From assembly GCA_016841625.1 (NCBI GenBank), contig JAENYU010000002.1, positions 72,491-118,420 on the forward strand: 45,930 bases of DNA, in the 5' to 3' direction. Positions 17,293 through 25,248 of this stretch are shown here, piece by piece; the first letter of the stretch is position 1; each line of letters starts with the position of its first letter. Under the pieces are notes generated by a model. It did no database searches and was not told where the DNA came from. It saw only the letters and a list, made by a program, of their open reading frames with translations. The position numbers and the translations under genes are program-made. Origin of the DNA: Methanobacteriota archaeon (GTDB lineage Archaea > Halobacteriota > Methanosarcinia > Methanosarcinales > Methanosarcinaceae).

Positions 17293-17733
17293 TCACCTCG
17301 CAATTTCCGCTTCAATGATCCGTTCTAACTCTGATACCTTAAGTTTGTCCTTTTTCGCCGGGCTTTTCACGGGTTCCTTTGCCTCCAGTTCATCCAGAGC
17401 AGTTCCTATGGCAGAGAGCATCTGCACTTCTTCCCTGAGGAAATGAAATCCGGGCCTTGGCCCTCCGCCCCGGACTGCACGACAGCGCCGTTCGTCTCCT
17501 GCGGGGAATCCTCTGTCCTTAACAAAAATATGGTTTTTGTCAAGTTTCCGGATTTCTTCCGTCACCGCCAGGACCTCTTCTGCAGGCCCGGTCACGATAA
17601 GCCCGAAACAGGTTTCCTTTACCGTGACAGGAAACTCTGATTCGTAAATCCTCATGGCTGCATCTACAGGCAGCACCTTATCCGAACTGATTACAATGAC
17701 CTTTGTAATCTCTTCCTGTTTAACGTCTGTCAT
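17293..17733 (-). CDS. mmp6: Methanogenesis marker protein 6
   Basis: This is the first gene of the mmp6-5-15-17-7 transcript. The 146 residues start MTDVKQEEITKVIVISSDKV and include VKETCFGLIVTG and an Arg/Gly-rich turn (RCRAVRGGGPRPG); the tail is lysine-rich. The ATG follows GAGGCGG. The family occurs only in MCR-containing archaea and has no assigned reaction. The upstream region is unusual: a leader of up to about 170 nt and three tandem palindromes lie before the start (separate entry). Confidence 0.82.
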   Translation of the reverse strand: MTDVKQEEITKVIVISSDKVLPVDAAMRIYESEFPVTVKETCFGLIVTGPAEEVLAVTEEIRKLDKNHIFVKDRGFPAGDERRCRAVRGGGPRPGFHFLREEVQMLSAIGTALDELEAKEPVKSPAKKDKLKVSELERIIEAEIAR

Positions 17734-17769
17734 TTTCCGCCTCTTTTGAGCTTGCGGGAGACTTTACCT

Positions 17770-17818
17770 GCGGTGAAATCCGCCTGTGATAAAATTCACA
17801 CGCGTGAACCTACTCACG
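17770..17818. promoter_or_regulatory. Three tandem palindromes upstream of mmp6 (operator or leader element)
   Basis: GCGG-TGAAAT-CCGC (17770-17783), GTGA-TAAAAT-TCAC (17786-17799) and CGTGA-ACCTAC-TCACG (17803-17818) follow each other with centres 16 and 18 bp apart. All have 6-bp loops. The second and third share the exact GTGA-N6-TCAC dyad. They lie between the predicted upstream TATA and the mmp6 start, so could be a repressor site or RNA stem-loops. Confidence 0.6.
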
Positions 17819-17892
17819 GATATTGTATTTAGATAACTGGAATGATGAACGGGTTTATTTTACGTAATTACCAACACTCTGATTGAGCTTAT

Positions 17893-17929
17893 GTTATCTA
17901 TAGACCCATTTTGAGAAGGGTTATTTATA
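17893..17929 (-). promoter_or_regulatory. Predicted promoter of the mmp6-5-15-17-7 transcript
   Basis: On the minus strand TATAAATAA (17929-17921) is a good archaeal TATA box, predicting a start near 17900. A weaker CTATAGATAAC lies near 17895 and CTAAATACA near 17833. No T-run or strong hairpin separates this from the mmp3 stop. Confidence 0.5.
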
Positions 17930-17969
17930 CGTAAGCCCGGTTTAGATGGCATTTTACTTACGTGTAGCT

Positions 17970-19550
17970 TTACTTACGTACAGCTTCACGTACGTATATC
18001 ACATCTCCTTCCCTGACGCCCTTCAGTTTCTCGGTGTCAATGACCCTGCCAATGATATTTGTTGAGGAGAACTTTTCCCCGCTAGGGCCGAAAAGGTCGT
18101 CATCCACAAGTTTTACCCCGATGTTTCCCATCCTCTTTGCCGATTGATTTGTGATACCGAATTCTCCGGCAAGGACTTTGCCTGTGGGGGTGTTTTCGGG
18201 CAGGATTTCTTTGTACTTAATGGCTTCTACCTTCTCAGCCCTGAAAAGGTAGGTATTTTCATAGACCATGCTGACAAGCAACTGTCCCACGGTTTTTATC
18301 TTGAGTTCCAGGGAATGACGGAAAAAGTCCACTGATTTAGGAGCTTTTTCAGGGTAGAGTTCCACTTCTACGAGTTGTGACCCGGGCACAGCAAAAACCG
18401 TAACCTTAGCTTCCCCGAGGATATCGAGGGTGGTGGCAGGCTCCTGCCTCACAATTACCGCATCTTCCCCTGTATACCCTTCTTTTACCAGTTCCACCCC
18501 TATGGCCGAAAGCACGGGTTCTACCTCTTCAAAACTGTGACCCAAAAGAACGATCTGGGGCGGAAGACTCTCTACCGCAAGCTCCTGTCCTTTCTCGACA
18601 AGTTTCACGAGTTCCAGACCCTTCGTCACATGCCCTACGACAGAGTGTACTAAACTGGAAGGCCTGTCATCTCTTGAGATGTAGACCCTACCTGTCCCGT
18701 ACCCCACGGTCCTGACCGAAATAGTGCCTTCTGTCCGCAGTTCAAAGTTTTCATAAGGAGCGATTTCTTCCCGGAGAGTATCATCCGAAATAAAAGAACT
18801 GGCTACAAAGTCAACTTTCAGAGTCCCTTCCCGGGTCAGGGCATAGAAATGTTCCGCACCCTGGGGAGCATTTCTGGAAAGCTCGACCTCAAAATAAGTG
18901 AATATGCTTGCCCCGTCTTCAATAGGAGTTGAAAGGTCACCTGTGCAGGTTTTTTCTGCAAGCTGCTCCCATTCGATTACCGGTTCTATGTTCAGAATGG
19001 AGTCATCTTTTGAAACCCGATTTAATAAGTTTTTTCCACTTATGACTTTTGCAAAAACTCCGTCTTCAGGAGTTCCGTATTCTGCAGGATGTCTTTTCCT
19101 GGAAATTATCAGATGTGTGTTCCCGGGATCAAATCCACCTGCTCCGAACACAACGTCAAAAGCTTCAAAACTTCTGGACCCACTCACTGGCTTCAATTCG
19201 GCTTCAAAAGGCCCGAAAGCCAGAGCTTCCGGACTTGCCCAATGGACGCTTTTTCCTTCATATTTTTTGAAGTTTTCAACCCATAATTTTCTGGAGGGAG
19301 AATCGGAATCTTCAAGTTCGATCCTGAATTCCCCTTTCGTTGTGTTGATAGCGTATTCAGTGATGACTTCCGTTTTCCTTTCAGCGGTCATTTTCAAAAT
19401 TCCGATCGCTGTACCGGCTCTATAGGGGGCGTTGGAAACTTTCAGGGCGTCTCCAAGGGTAGAGCCTGCAGGCAGCTCGAATTGTTGCCCGTTCACCTCT
19501 ACGCTAATCTGTTTACTCGTAATCCAGCACCTCATATTAGTATTTTCCAT
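17970..19550 (-). CDS. mmp3: Methanogenesis marker protein 3 (UPF0288, cyclophilin-like)
   Basis: The 526-residue protein is encoded 20 bp downstream of atwA on the same strand and probably co-transcribed. It opens with a ubiquitin-like ISVEVNGQQFELPAGSTLGDAL segment and contains a central cyclophilin-like domain (RVYISRDDRPSSLVHSVVGH region). It is a reported subunit of the MCR activation complex with A2, Mmp7 and Mmp17. The start is uncertain: ATG at 19550 and 19535 both lack a clear ribosome site, and family members usually begin close to the VNG segment. Two 16-bp direct repeats (TTTACTTACGTxxAGC) overlap the last codons. Confidence 0.87.
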   Translation of the reverse strand: MENTNMRCWITSKQISVEVNGQQFELPAGSTLGDALKVSNAPYRAGTAIGILKMTAERKTEVITEYAINTTKGEFRIELEDSDSPSRKLWVENFKKYEGKSVHWASPEALAFGPFEAELKPVSGSRSFEAFDVVFGAGGFDPGNTHLIISRKRHPAEYGTPEDGVFAKVISGKNLLNRVSKDDSILNIEPVIEWEQLAEKTCTGDLSTPIEDGASIFTYFEVELSRNAPQGAEHFYALTREGTLKVDFVASSFISDDTLREEIAPYENFELRTEGTISVRTVGYGTGRVYISRDDRPSSLVHSVVGHVTKGLELVKLVEKGQELAVESLPPQIVLLGHSFEEVEPVLSAIGVELVKEGYTGEDAVIVRQEPATTLDILGEAKVTVFAVPGSQLVEVELYPEKAPKSVDFFRHSLELKIKTVGQLLVSMVYENTYLFRAEKVEAIKYKEILPENTPTGKVLAGEFGITNQSAKRMGNIGVKLVDDDLFGPSGEKFSSTNIIGRVIDTEKLKGVREGDVIYVREAVRK

Positions 19551-19570
19551 ACTAAGAGGTGAAAGCCTAT

Positions 19571-21184
19571 TTATAATTCTTCTGCAGCTTTGATTTTTTC
19601 TTCGGAGGTAAGTTGAGAAAGTACGGATTTCGGCACACCAAGATCCACGATCTTTCCGTTGCGCATAAGGGCGACCCTGTCGCAGATTTCATTTACAAAA
19701 TCCATGTCGTGGGAGACGACGACGAAAGTCTCTCCAACTTCTTCTCTGGCTCTGAGAATTGAGTTTGTGACCGCAACCTTTGTAATCGGGTCCATTGTCC
19801 CGGTAGGTTCGTCCATGATCACTATTCTCGGCTCCTTAATAAGAACCTGGGCAAGTGCAATCCTGTGCCTTTCCCCTTCACTCATTTCATCGGTCATCTT
19901 GGTCAAAACGGCTTTTGCTTTATCATCATCAAAACCAGCGGCCTTGAGGGTCATAAGGGCTTTCCTGACCCCCAGTTCGAAGGGGAGGTCCAGGCTGATG
20001 GACTCGGTCAGGTTGTCGATGACAGAGCTGTGGGTGTAGAGCCCATATTCCTGGTGCAGGAAACCCATGTACTTGGTTGCCCTGCCTTTGTTGTCCACAC
20101 CGAGTTTGGTCATGTCCACCCATTCGTCCCCGACGCGGACTTCTACTTCCCCTTCGGTGGGGGGTAAAATTCCCATGAGGATCTTGGAGGTGGTTGTCTT
20201 GCCCGCGCCGCTCACTCCGACAAGCCCGAAGATTTCACCTTCTTTTACGTCAAATGAGATTTTGTCCACTGCCCTGACAACCCCACGGTCCACCGATATG
20301 TAGCGCTTTGAGAGGTCTCTTACGCGGATGATGGGTTCACCTACCATGGCATTATATTCCTTCCTGACCATGGACGCGCTCTGCATGAAGGTTGTGGAGA
20401 CTTCCATGGGGTCCCCGGCCATGATGACCTCCCCGTTTTCGAGCAGGATTGCCTTATCCGCCAGCTGTTCGATAACCTCGGGCCAGTGGGAAGTCAGGAC
20501 CATGCTCATATTATAAGTTTCAACGGCCCGGATGACGGCTTCATGGACCAGCTTTGCGGTAAGGGGGTCAAGGGTTCCTGTGGGTTCGTCTGCAAGAAGA
20601 AGTAGCGGGTTCCTTACCAGCTGCCTTGCGAGTACGACTCTCTGTTTTTCACCGCCTGACAGTTCCCTTGCCACGTGCATCATGCGGTGACTCAGGTTGA
20701 CCTCTTCTAAGAGTTCCACCGCCTTTTTCATAGCGCCTTCTCCCTGGTATCCGATTTCGTTCAGGGAATTAATGACGTTTACAAGGACCCTTTCGTCCCC
20801 GTAGAGGGCAAAGGTCCGCTGGAGCATGATTGCAATCCTTTTGGCAACTTCTTTCCTGAGGGGGTCGTACACGGAAAGTTTTACGAAGTCTGCTTCAAAA
20901 GCCTGGAGTGGCTCGCCGCAGACCGGGCATTTCTGGCTTACCCTGCTGGGGCGTTCTATATACCCACACTTCTCGCAACGGGCAAAGTGGTAGATCACTT
21001 CTCCGGAAATGTTTTCAAAAGATTCGGTTCCGCGTAACACGTGCATGAGGATGGTTTTCCCGGATCCGCTTCTTCCCAGAATTCCGACGACTTCTCCCTC
21101 ATCGATGGTCAAGCTTACGTTTTTCAGGGCCTTGACGCCGTCGAAATCTACGGTCAGGTTTTTGACTTCAATAAATACTGGCAT
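19571..21184 (-). CDS. atwA: MCR activation system component A2 (double ABC ATPase)
   Basis: Component A2 powers ATP-dependent reductive activation of MCR. The protein has two ABC domains, with Walker A GRSGSGKT and GVSGAGKTT, signature LSGGEKQ and a variant MSEGERH, and Walker B/D-loop DEPTGTLDP and DEPTGTMDP. There are no membrane helices. Between Walker A and signature of domain 1 sits a Cys4 zinc-ribbon insertion ([10 protein letters not shown]...CPVCGEP). The longer reading frame begins at 21253, but ATG at 21184 has GGAGG 8 nt upstream and starts directly at [14 protein letters not shown], giving 537 residues. A TATA-like TTAATATACC lies near 21299 on this strand. Confidence 0.93.
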   Translation of the reverse strand: MPVFIEVKNLTVDFDGVKALKNVSLTIDEGEVVGILGRSGSGKTILMHVLRGTESFENISGEVIYHFARCEKCGYIERPSRVSQKCPVCGEPLQAFEADFVKLSVYDPLRKEVAKRIAIMLQRTFALYGDERVLVNVINSLNEIGYQGEGAMKKAVELLEEVNLSHRMMHVARELSGGEKQRVVLARQLVRNPLLLLADEPTGTLDPLTAKLVHEAVIRAVETYNMSMVLTSHWPEVIEQLADKAILLENGEVIMAGDPMEVSTTFMQSASMVRKEYNAMVGEPIIRVRDLSKRYISVDRGVVRAVDKISFDVKEGEIFGLVGVSGAGKTTTSKILMGILPPTEGEVEVRVGDEWVDMTKLGVDNKGRATKYMGFLHQEYGLYTHSSVIDNLTESISLDLPFELGVRKALMTLKAAGFDDDKAKAVLTKMTDEMSEGERHRIALAQVLIKEPRIVIMDEPTGTMDPITKVAVTNSILRAREEVGETFVVVSHDMDFVNEICDRVALMRNGKIVDLGVPKSVLSQLTSEEKIKAAEEL

Positions 21185-21439
21185 GAATTTTCCTCCGTAA
21201 ATTATGAGCTGGAAATAATATTTCAAGTTGGATTTTACCGCTTTCCGGGGCACTTTCCACAGAGTATGAATGGGAAGTATTCTGGTGGAGCAGGTATATT
21301 AACGTAAACGATTAATTTCACACATATGGGCAATAACTAGATAAGAGTAAACATTACATAAACATAACGTATTATTTTCTCACTGTTAACTCCCAAAATC
21401 AAGAGCCTAAGCCGGATTTGCCTGATTTAGTATCTCCTC

Positions 21440-22240
21440 TTAAAGTCCCTGTACCACATCCACGACTTTGATAATGTTATCAAGCACAAGATCGGCTGCT
21501 TCTTTGAGGTTCTCAGGCCTTTTGTCGCCCTGCTGGACCGTCATGATTCCTACGTCTGCTGCTCTCAGGGCAAGAATGTCGTTGATGCCGTCTCCTACCA
21601 TGACCACCTTTTCATATTTGTTTTTTAGCTTGAGTACAACTTCTTCCTTCATATTGGTGGTTGCAAGGGCAAAGACCCTTTCGGGGGGAATTCCTATGAA
21701 TTCTGCTAGCTGTGAGAGGGTCCGCATGCTGTCCCCGGATGCGATATAGGTGTCCACTTCCATTTCCTGGAGGGTTCGGACGGTCTCCAGGGTGGTATTA
21801 AAGACCTGACCACCCGTGCTGAGCACATAGGGCACGTCCCGGGCCTCCGAGTCCACGATCAACCCTGCGGCCAGGTAAAAGATGTTCGGGCAGCGGGCAG
21901 ATACCGCATGAAGAACCTCATGGAGGTCTCCCATTCGGAGTTGCGTTCCTTGTAAAATCTCACAGACGGTCTCCGCGGACAATTCTCCCTTTGAGCAGCT
22001 AATCCCTATCTTGATCCTGTACTCTTCTATGAACTCAAAAAGGGGCATTTCTGCCCTGGAATGAAGTATGGTTTCGTTTTCGGTATTCAGAACAACTAGC
22101 CCGCACCCGTTCTTTTTTGCGACAATTGCGGTGCTCTCTATATTTTCAAGAATACGACCTGTGGAGGCTTCTTTTGCGACCCGGTACATGTGGAGAAGGG
22201 TCCCGGCACTGTCGAAGACCACGGCGATTCGTTTGGCCAT
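21440..22240 (-). CDS. HAD phosphatase resembling a soluble P-type ATPase domain
   Basis: The 266 residues contain HAD motif I as FDSAGTLL (D10, with Ala at the usual second Asp position, as P-type ATPases also lack that Asp), motif II/III region SGDSMRTLSQL, and the P-type-like MVGDGINDILALRAADVGI. No membrane helices are present, so it is the isolated phosphorylation domain. It lies directly upstream of atwA on the same strand, but with 256 bp and a separate atwA promoter between. A phosphatase or phospho-transfer role is inferred; the substrate is unknown. I have an impression that this gene is common in methanogens, which I cannot check. Confidence 0.83.
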   Translation of the reverse strand: MAKRIAVVFDSAGTLLHMYRVAKEASTGRILENIESTAIVAKKNGCGLVVLNTENETILHSRAEMPLFEFIEEYRIKIGISCSKGELSAETVCEILQGTQLRMGDLHEVLHAVSARCPNIFYLAAGLIVDSEARDVPYVLSTGGQVFNTTLETVRTLQEMEVDTYIASGDSMRTLSQLAEFIGIPPERVFALATTNMKEEVVLKLKNKYEKVVMVGDGINDILALRAADVGIMTVQQGDKRPENLKEAADLVLDNIIKVVDVVQGL

Positions 22241-22348
22241 AGGAAATAATAAACCTATAAATTAAAAAAATCTTGTGATAACGGAGAAGACAGCCTGGGG
22301 GATGAATATTATAAAAATAAATGAAATGGGAAGGGGGAAATTTACGTT

Positions 22349-22432
22349 GCAACATTCACAAAGCAACATTCACAAAGCAACATTCACAAAGCAACATTCA
22401 CAAAGCAACGTTCACAAGGCAACATTCACATT
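22349..22432. repeat. 14-bp tandem repeat, 6 copies, reaching into the presenilin-homologue gene
   Basis: Unit GCAACATTCACAAA occurs six times without gaps (22349, 22363, 22377, 22391, 22405, 22419). The fifth copy has a G substitution, and the last ends over the stop codon of the minus-strand gene at 22426. Confidence 0.95.
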
Positions 22433-23358
22433 ATTGACGATATTGATGACCCTGAGACGAGAAGCCCTGCGAAAAAGCCGAGAATCACCCCGCTGTTCAG
22501 GAAAGGAAGCCCTGCCTGGGGATTCCCTTTCATGACAAGGATGGAGAGGGCAAAGTATCCTGCAAGGGTCCCGAGCATGGCCCCCAGTACCGGATAGCTT
22601 GCTGGCCCGCCGTTTTCCAGAAAGACACTTGCCGAGACCACCAGCAAGGTAGGCATGACAGCATCCCCGAGCCCCATGAAAAAGGCTTCTCTCTTTTCTC
22701 CTTCCGCAAAGGTTTCCTCCAGGAAAGAGTAACCGCGCTTTTTGGGGATTACGAAAAGGATGGGGAGTTTCAGGTCCATTACCCCTTCGGCAAGGGTGAT
22801 CATATGCTTTGTCTTGTAGACGGAGATTGCATCATAAATTGCAAGGAGCAGGAGAAGGACGACTACCGGGATAACGGACAGAGAAATCCCTAAAAGGGCA
22901 CTGACTCCGCTGGCTATGCAAATTCCCAAAATGTCAATAACATACCATTCAGGATATTTGTAAAGCAGCAATGTCAACCCTGCAGAGAGCAGTGCTGAGA
23001 TCCAGACTTCAAGCCCTTCGAATGAAGGGAAAAGGGCCAGCAGAGCGATGAACACATAGTAAAGGGTGCTGAGAATCGCAAAGTATATAGATAAGCTGAT
23101 GAACCACTTCATATTCTTTTTTATTGCGATCAGGATGAGCAAGGTGAAGGCCAGGATCAGGACGAGGTAGTAGATTGAATTAGATACCTGTGTCGGGTCA
23201 TCAAATGCCTGCATTTCACTTATTTCCATCGGGCTGGCCAGTAACAGCGCCAGAACCTGTACTAAAAGGATCAGCCCTGCCATGGTAATCATTGGAAAAT
23301 ATTCCGCTAGTGATTGTTTACTGGAAGTCAAGTACCTGTGCTCCTCAATTCTTGACAC
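22426..23358 (-). CDS. Presenilin / signal-peptide-peptidase homologue (A22 intramembrane protease)
   Basis: The 310-residue, roughly nine-helix protein has the GxGD-protease catalytic pair: YD in LLAIYDAISVY (D176) and GLGD (D232). The PAL motif appears as GLPFLNSG (P285, Ala replaced by Phe). It should cleave transmembrane segments, as the structurally solved Methanoculleus homologue does. The start is a GTG at 23358. A TATA box (TTTATAAA, 23377-23384) lies so close that the mRNA may be leaderless. No obvious substrate gene is adjacent. The last codons overlap a 14-bp repeat array. Confidence 0.88.
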   Translation of the reverse strand: MSRIEEHRYLTSSKQSLAEYFPMITMAGLILLVQVLALLLASPMEISEMQAFDDPTQVSNSIYYLVLILAFTLLILIAIKKNMKWFISLSIYFAILSTLYYVFIALLALFPSFEGLEVWISALLSAGLTLLLYKYPEWYVIDILGICIASGVSALLGISLSVIPVVVLLLLLAIYDAISVYKTKHMITLAEGVMDLKLPILFVIPKKRGYSFLEETFAEGEKREAFFMGLGDAVMPTLLVVSASVFLENGGPASYPVLGAMLGTLAGYFALSILVMKGNPQAGLPFLNSGVILGFFAGLLVSGSSISSIM

Positions 23359-23408
23359 TATGCCTTTACTATTCCTTTATAAATGTAGTGTCTTTCTGCA
23401 ATGTTATA

Positions 23409-23463
23409 TTATAAAGTTATTATAAAGTTATTATAAAGTTATTAGAAAGTTATTATAAAGTTT
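23409..23463. repeat. 11-bp tandem repeat, 5 copies
   Basis: Unit TTATAAAGTTA is repeated five times (copy 4 has G for T) just upstream of the TATA box of the presenilin-homologue gene. The 11-bp period puts each unit on nearly the same face of the helix. The rest of 23464-23946 is without a credible gene; GAGG before 23947 serves the next gene. Confidence 0.9.
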
Positions 23464-23946
23464 ACTGGTAAATCCACCATCTGGCAAGAGGAAGGAAGGA
23501 AGAACTCACCCTTAAATTTAATTCTGTATTCAGGCATTCCGACTCCAGGTAACGGAGTTTCCCCCTAAATCTTCTTGTTAAGATATGCAATATCATATAT
23601 TTACCTATGCCACCAGTTAAAGTGCGCAAGAGATAACGTTTTGAGAACGGGTTTATTCTTTCAATCCAAGTTTACCAAAACATCCCCGGACCTTTCGAGC
23701 TTTTACGGTGTCAAAGCTATTTTTCGACAGCTTAAGGGAAGGAGACAGGAAATGGAAAAAGGAAACATAAATAATTTGTGCAAAAAAATAAATAGCATAT
23801 CTGTGTAAAAAATAAGAAAAATAGAAAAACCGTAAATACTTCGGCAAAAGTACTATCCATCAAAAAAATTTGGAATACTTGATATATTTTCACGGTAATC
23901 ATGGCAGTGCAGAGAATTTCCATAATGAGTATGTTAGAGGTATACA

Positions 23947-24270
23947 ATGGAAACAAGAGATACCGTATTTTTTGTTGTGATGATCCTGTCATCTTTCCTT
24001 CTATCCTTTGAATGGCTTAGAAGGTTCACGTACAAGCCCTCAAACCCCCTTATCATCATCTCGGTAATGATCCTCATCGGGACGTTATCCGCAATGCTGA
24101 TCTCAATAGATGGCAGGCTCCGGAGTCTCGAGGAGAAGATGGAATCAAAGGACCGTTCCCTCAGGGCAAACATCCAGAACACAGAAAACAACATGGAAGA
24201 CAAGATGAATGAGCTCGTAAGCAAGGTCGACAACGCTATTTACGAATTCAACCTCAGGAAATACCACTAA
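23947..24270 (+). CDS. Small membrane protein with coiled coil
   Basis: The 107-residue protein is not recognised. It has two hydrophobic helices (about 6-24 and 35-53) separated by a basic loop, then a charged heptad-like coiled coil (about 56-98: RLRSLEEKMESKDRSLRANI and on). GAGGTAT lies before the ATG. It stands alone and is followed at 24292-24308 by AAAAAG-GCTGG-CTTTTT. The layout suggests a membrane-tethered oligomeric scaffold, but no function can be assigned. Confidence 0.7.
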   Translation: METRDTVFFVVMILSSFLLSFEWLRRFTYKPSNPLIIISVMILIGTLSAMLISIDGRLRSLEEKMESKDRSLRANIQNTENNMEDKMNELVSKVDNAIYEFNLRKYH

Positions 24271-24824
24271 GCTTTGCAGCACTCCTTATTAAAAAAGGCT
24301 GGCTTTTTGCGAAATGGAAACGTTGAGCCCACATAGCTGCTTTTTGTAATTTGAGGAGTGCGGAGTTCCAGAATCAGGAGTTCCAGAGTTCATTATTTGT
24401 AGTGCTCCCTTTCCTACAATAATTTATACTCCTGTTTTCTTTTCAGCGGCTCTTATTAACCATTTACCGATTTATAACTCCCTGCAATCCCCTGTTTTTG
24501 CGTCTTCTGTCTAATTTATAAGGGGATCTAAATCAAAAGCAGAGAGATAATTTAGAATAATTAATATGAGACTGATAAAGAAAAATAGCATTTAATAATA
24601 AAAAGTTCAAAAATAGTATTAACAGGAGGAGAGATGTTTTCGTCCAGATTGACATCGGCACCGAAAACTATATAAAAGGAATATAATGTATTACGGCAAA
24701 TGTCGGAAAAACATGATTGGTACAAATATATATTTAAAGTAATTCTCGATCGGAAGTTATTATTACCTAAATCGGTATAATCTAGTTATCCTTTGGTGTA
24801 AATAGGAAAAGAAGGAACGCAGAT
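24271..24824. other. Spacer with terminator-like hairpin and two TATA boxes
   Basis: AAAAAG (24292) and CTTTTT (24303) form a short stem at the end of the upstream gene. Two TATA-like sites (ACTATATAAAAGG near 24670, AAATATATATTTAAAG near 24728) point rightwards to the TrmO-like gene, leaving a leader of about 70-130 nt. No gene seen. Confidence 0.5.
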
Positions 24825-25127
24825 ATGCACCTTAGTCTGGAACCAATCGGTATTATTAAAAAGGCTGTTAATAAATCGGAGATTTTAATTTACTCCGATT
24901 TTGAGCAGGTAATACGGAATATAGTTTCAAAAATGGGGGAAGGGGCCGAAGCAGGGCAGAAACTTCTGGTAATCCACAAGAGCGGTGGAAAAAAACCGTC
25001 TGACGGGCACCAGGTCCAGGTTACGAAGACAACTTTGCTGGAAAGAAAAGGTAATCTTCTGACCGTATCCAAGATTGATGCTAATGAAGACCCCGTAATC
25101 GACGTTCGTCTCGATGTCATTGCCTGA
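24825..25127 (+). CDS. Truncated TrmO-like (UPF0066) small protein
   Basis: The 100 residues align by eye with the N- and C-terminal parts of the TrmO/TsaA tRNA methyltransferase domain: LEPIGIIKKAV resembles the family start (IGVIRSP), LLVIHKS resembles the FHxS strand, and the end GNLLTVSKIDANEDPVIDVR resembles LTVxGLDxLDGTPVxDIKPY. The SAM-binding GVFATRSxxRPNPIG segment is absent; only GGKKPSDGH remains there. It therefore should not methylate tRNA. It could be a decayed gene or a binding-only descendant. The frame is intact and the composition normal. The ATG is preceded only by a weak AGGAA at about 13 nt. Confidence 0.6.
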   Translation: MHLSLEPIGIIKKAVNKSEILIYSDFEQVIRNIVSKMGEGAEAGQKLLVIHKSGGKKPSDGHQVQVTKTTLLERKGNLLTVSKIDANEDPVIDVRLDVIA

Positions 25128-25248
25128 CCCCCCTTTGAAGGTGATTGGGCATGGAGGCATAGAATAAACTAAATATATTCGCATTTTTTTCATTGGACCG
25201 GAGAGCCCGTATTAGATTTTCGGGAGTTTCCGGACCTGGGGATAAGGA

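Noticed and set aside
9669-21312. Shared 12-mer TTAACGTAAACG upstream of both aIF5A and atwA
   Set aside because: Dozens of identical 12-mer pairs are expected by chance in 46 kb on two strands, and the position relative to TATA differs.
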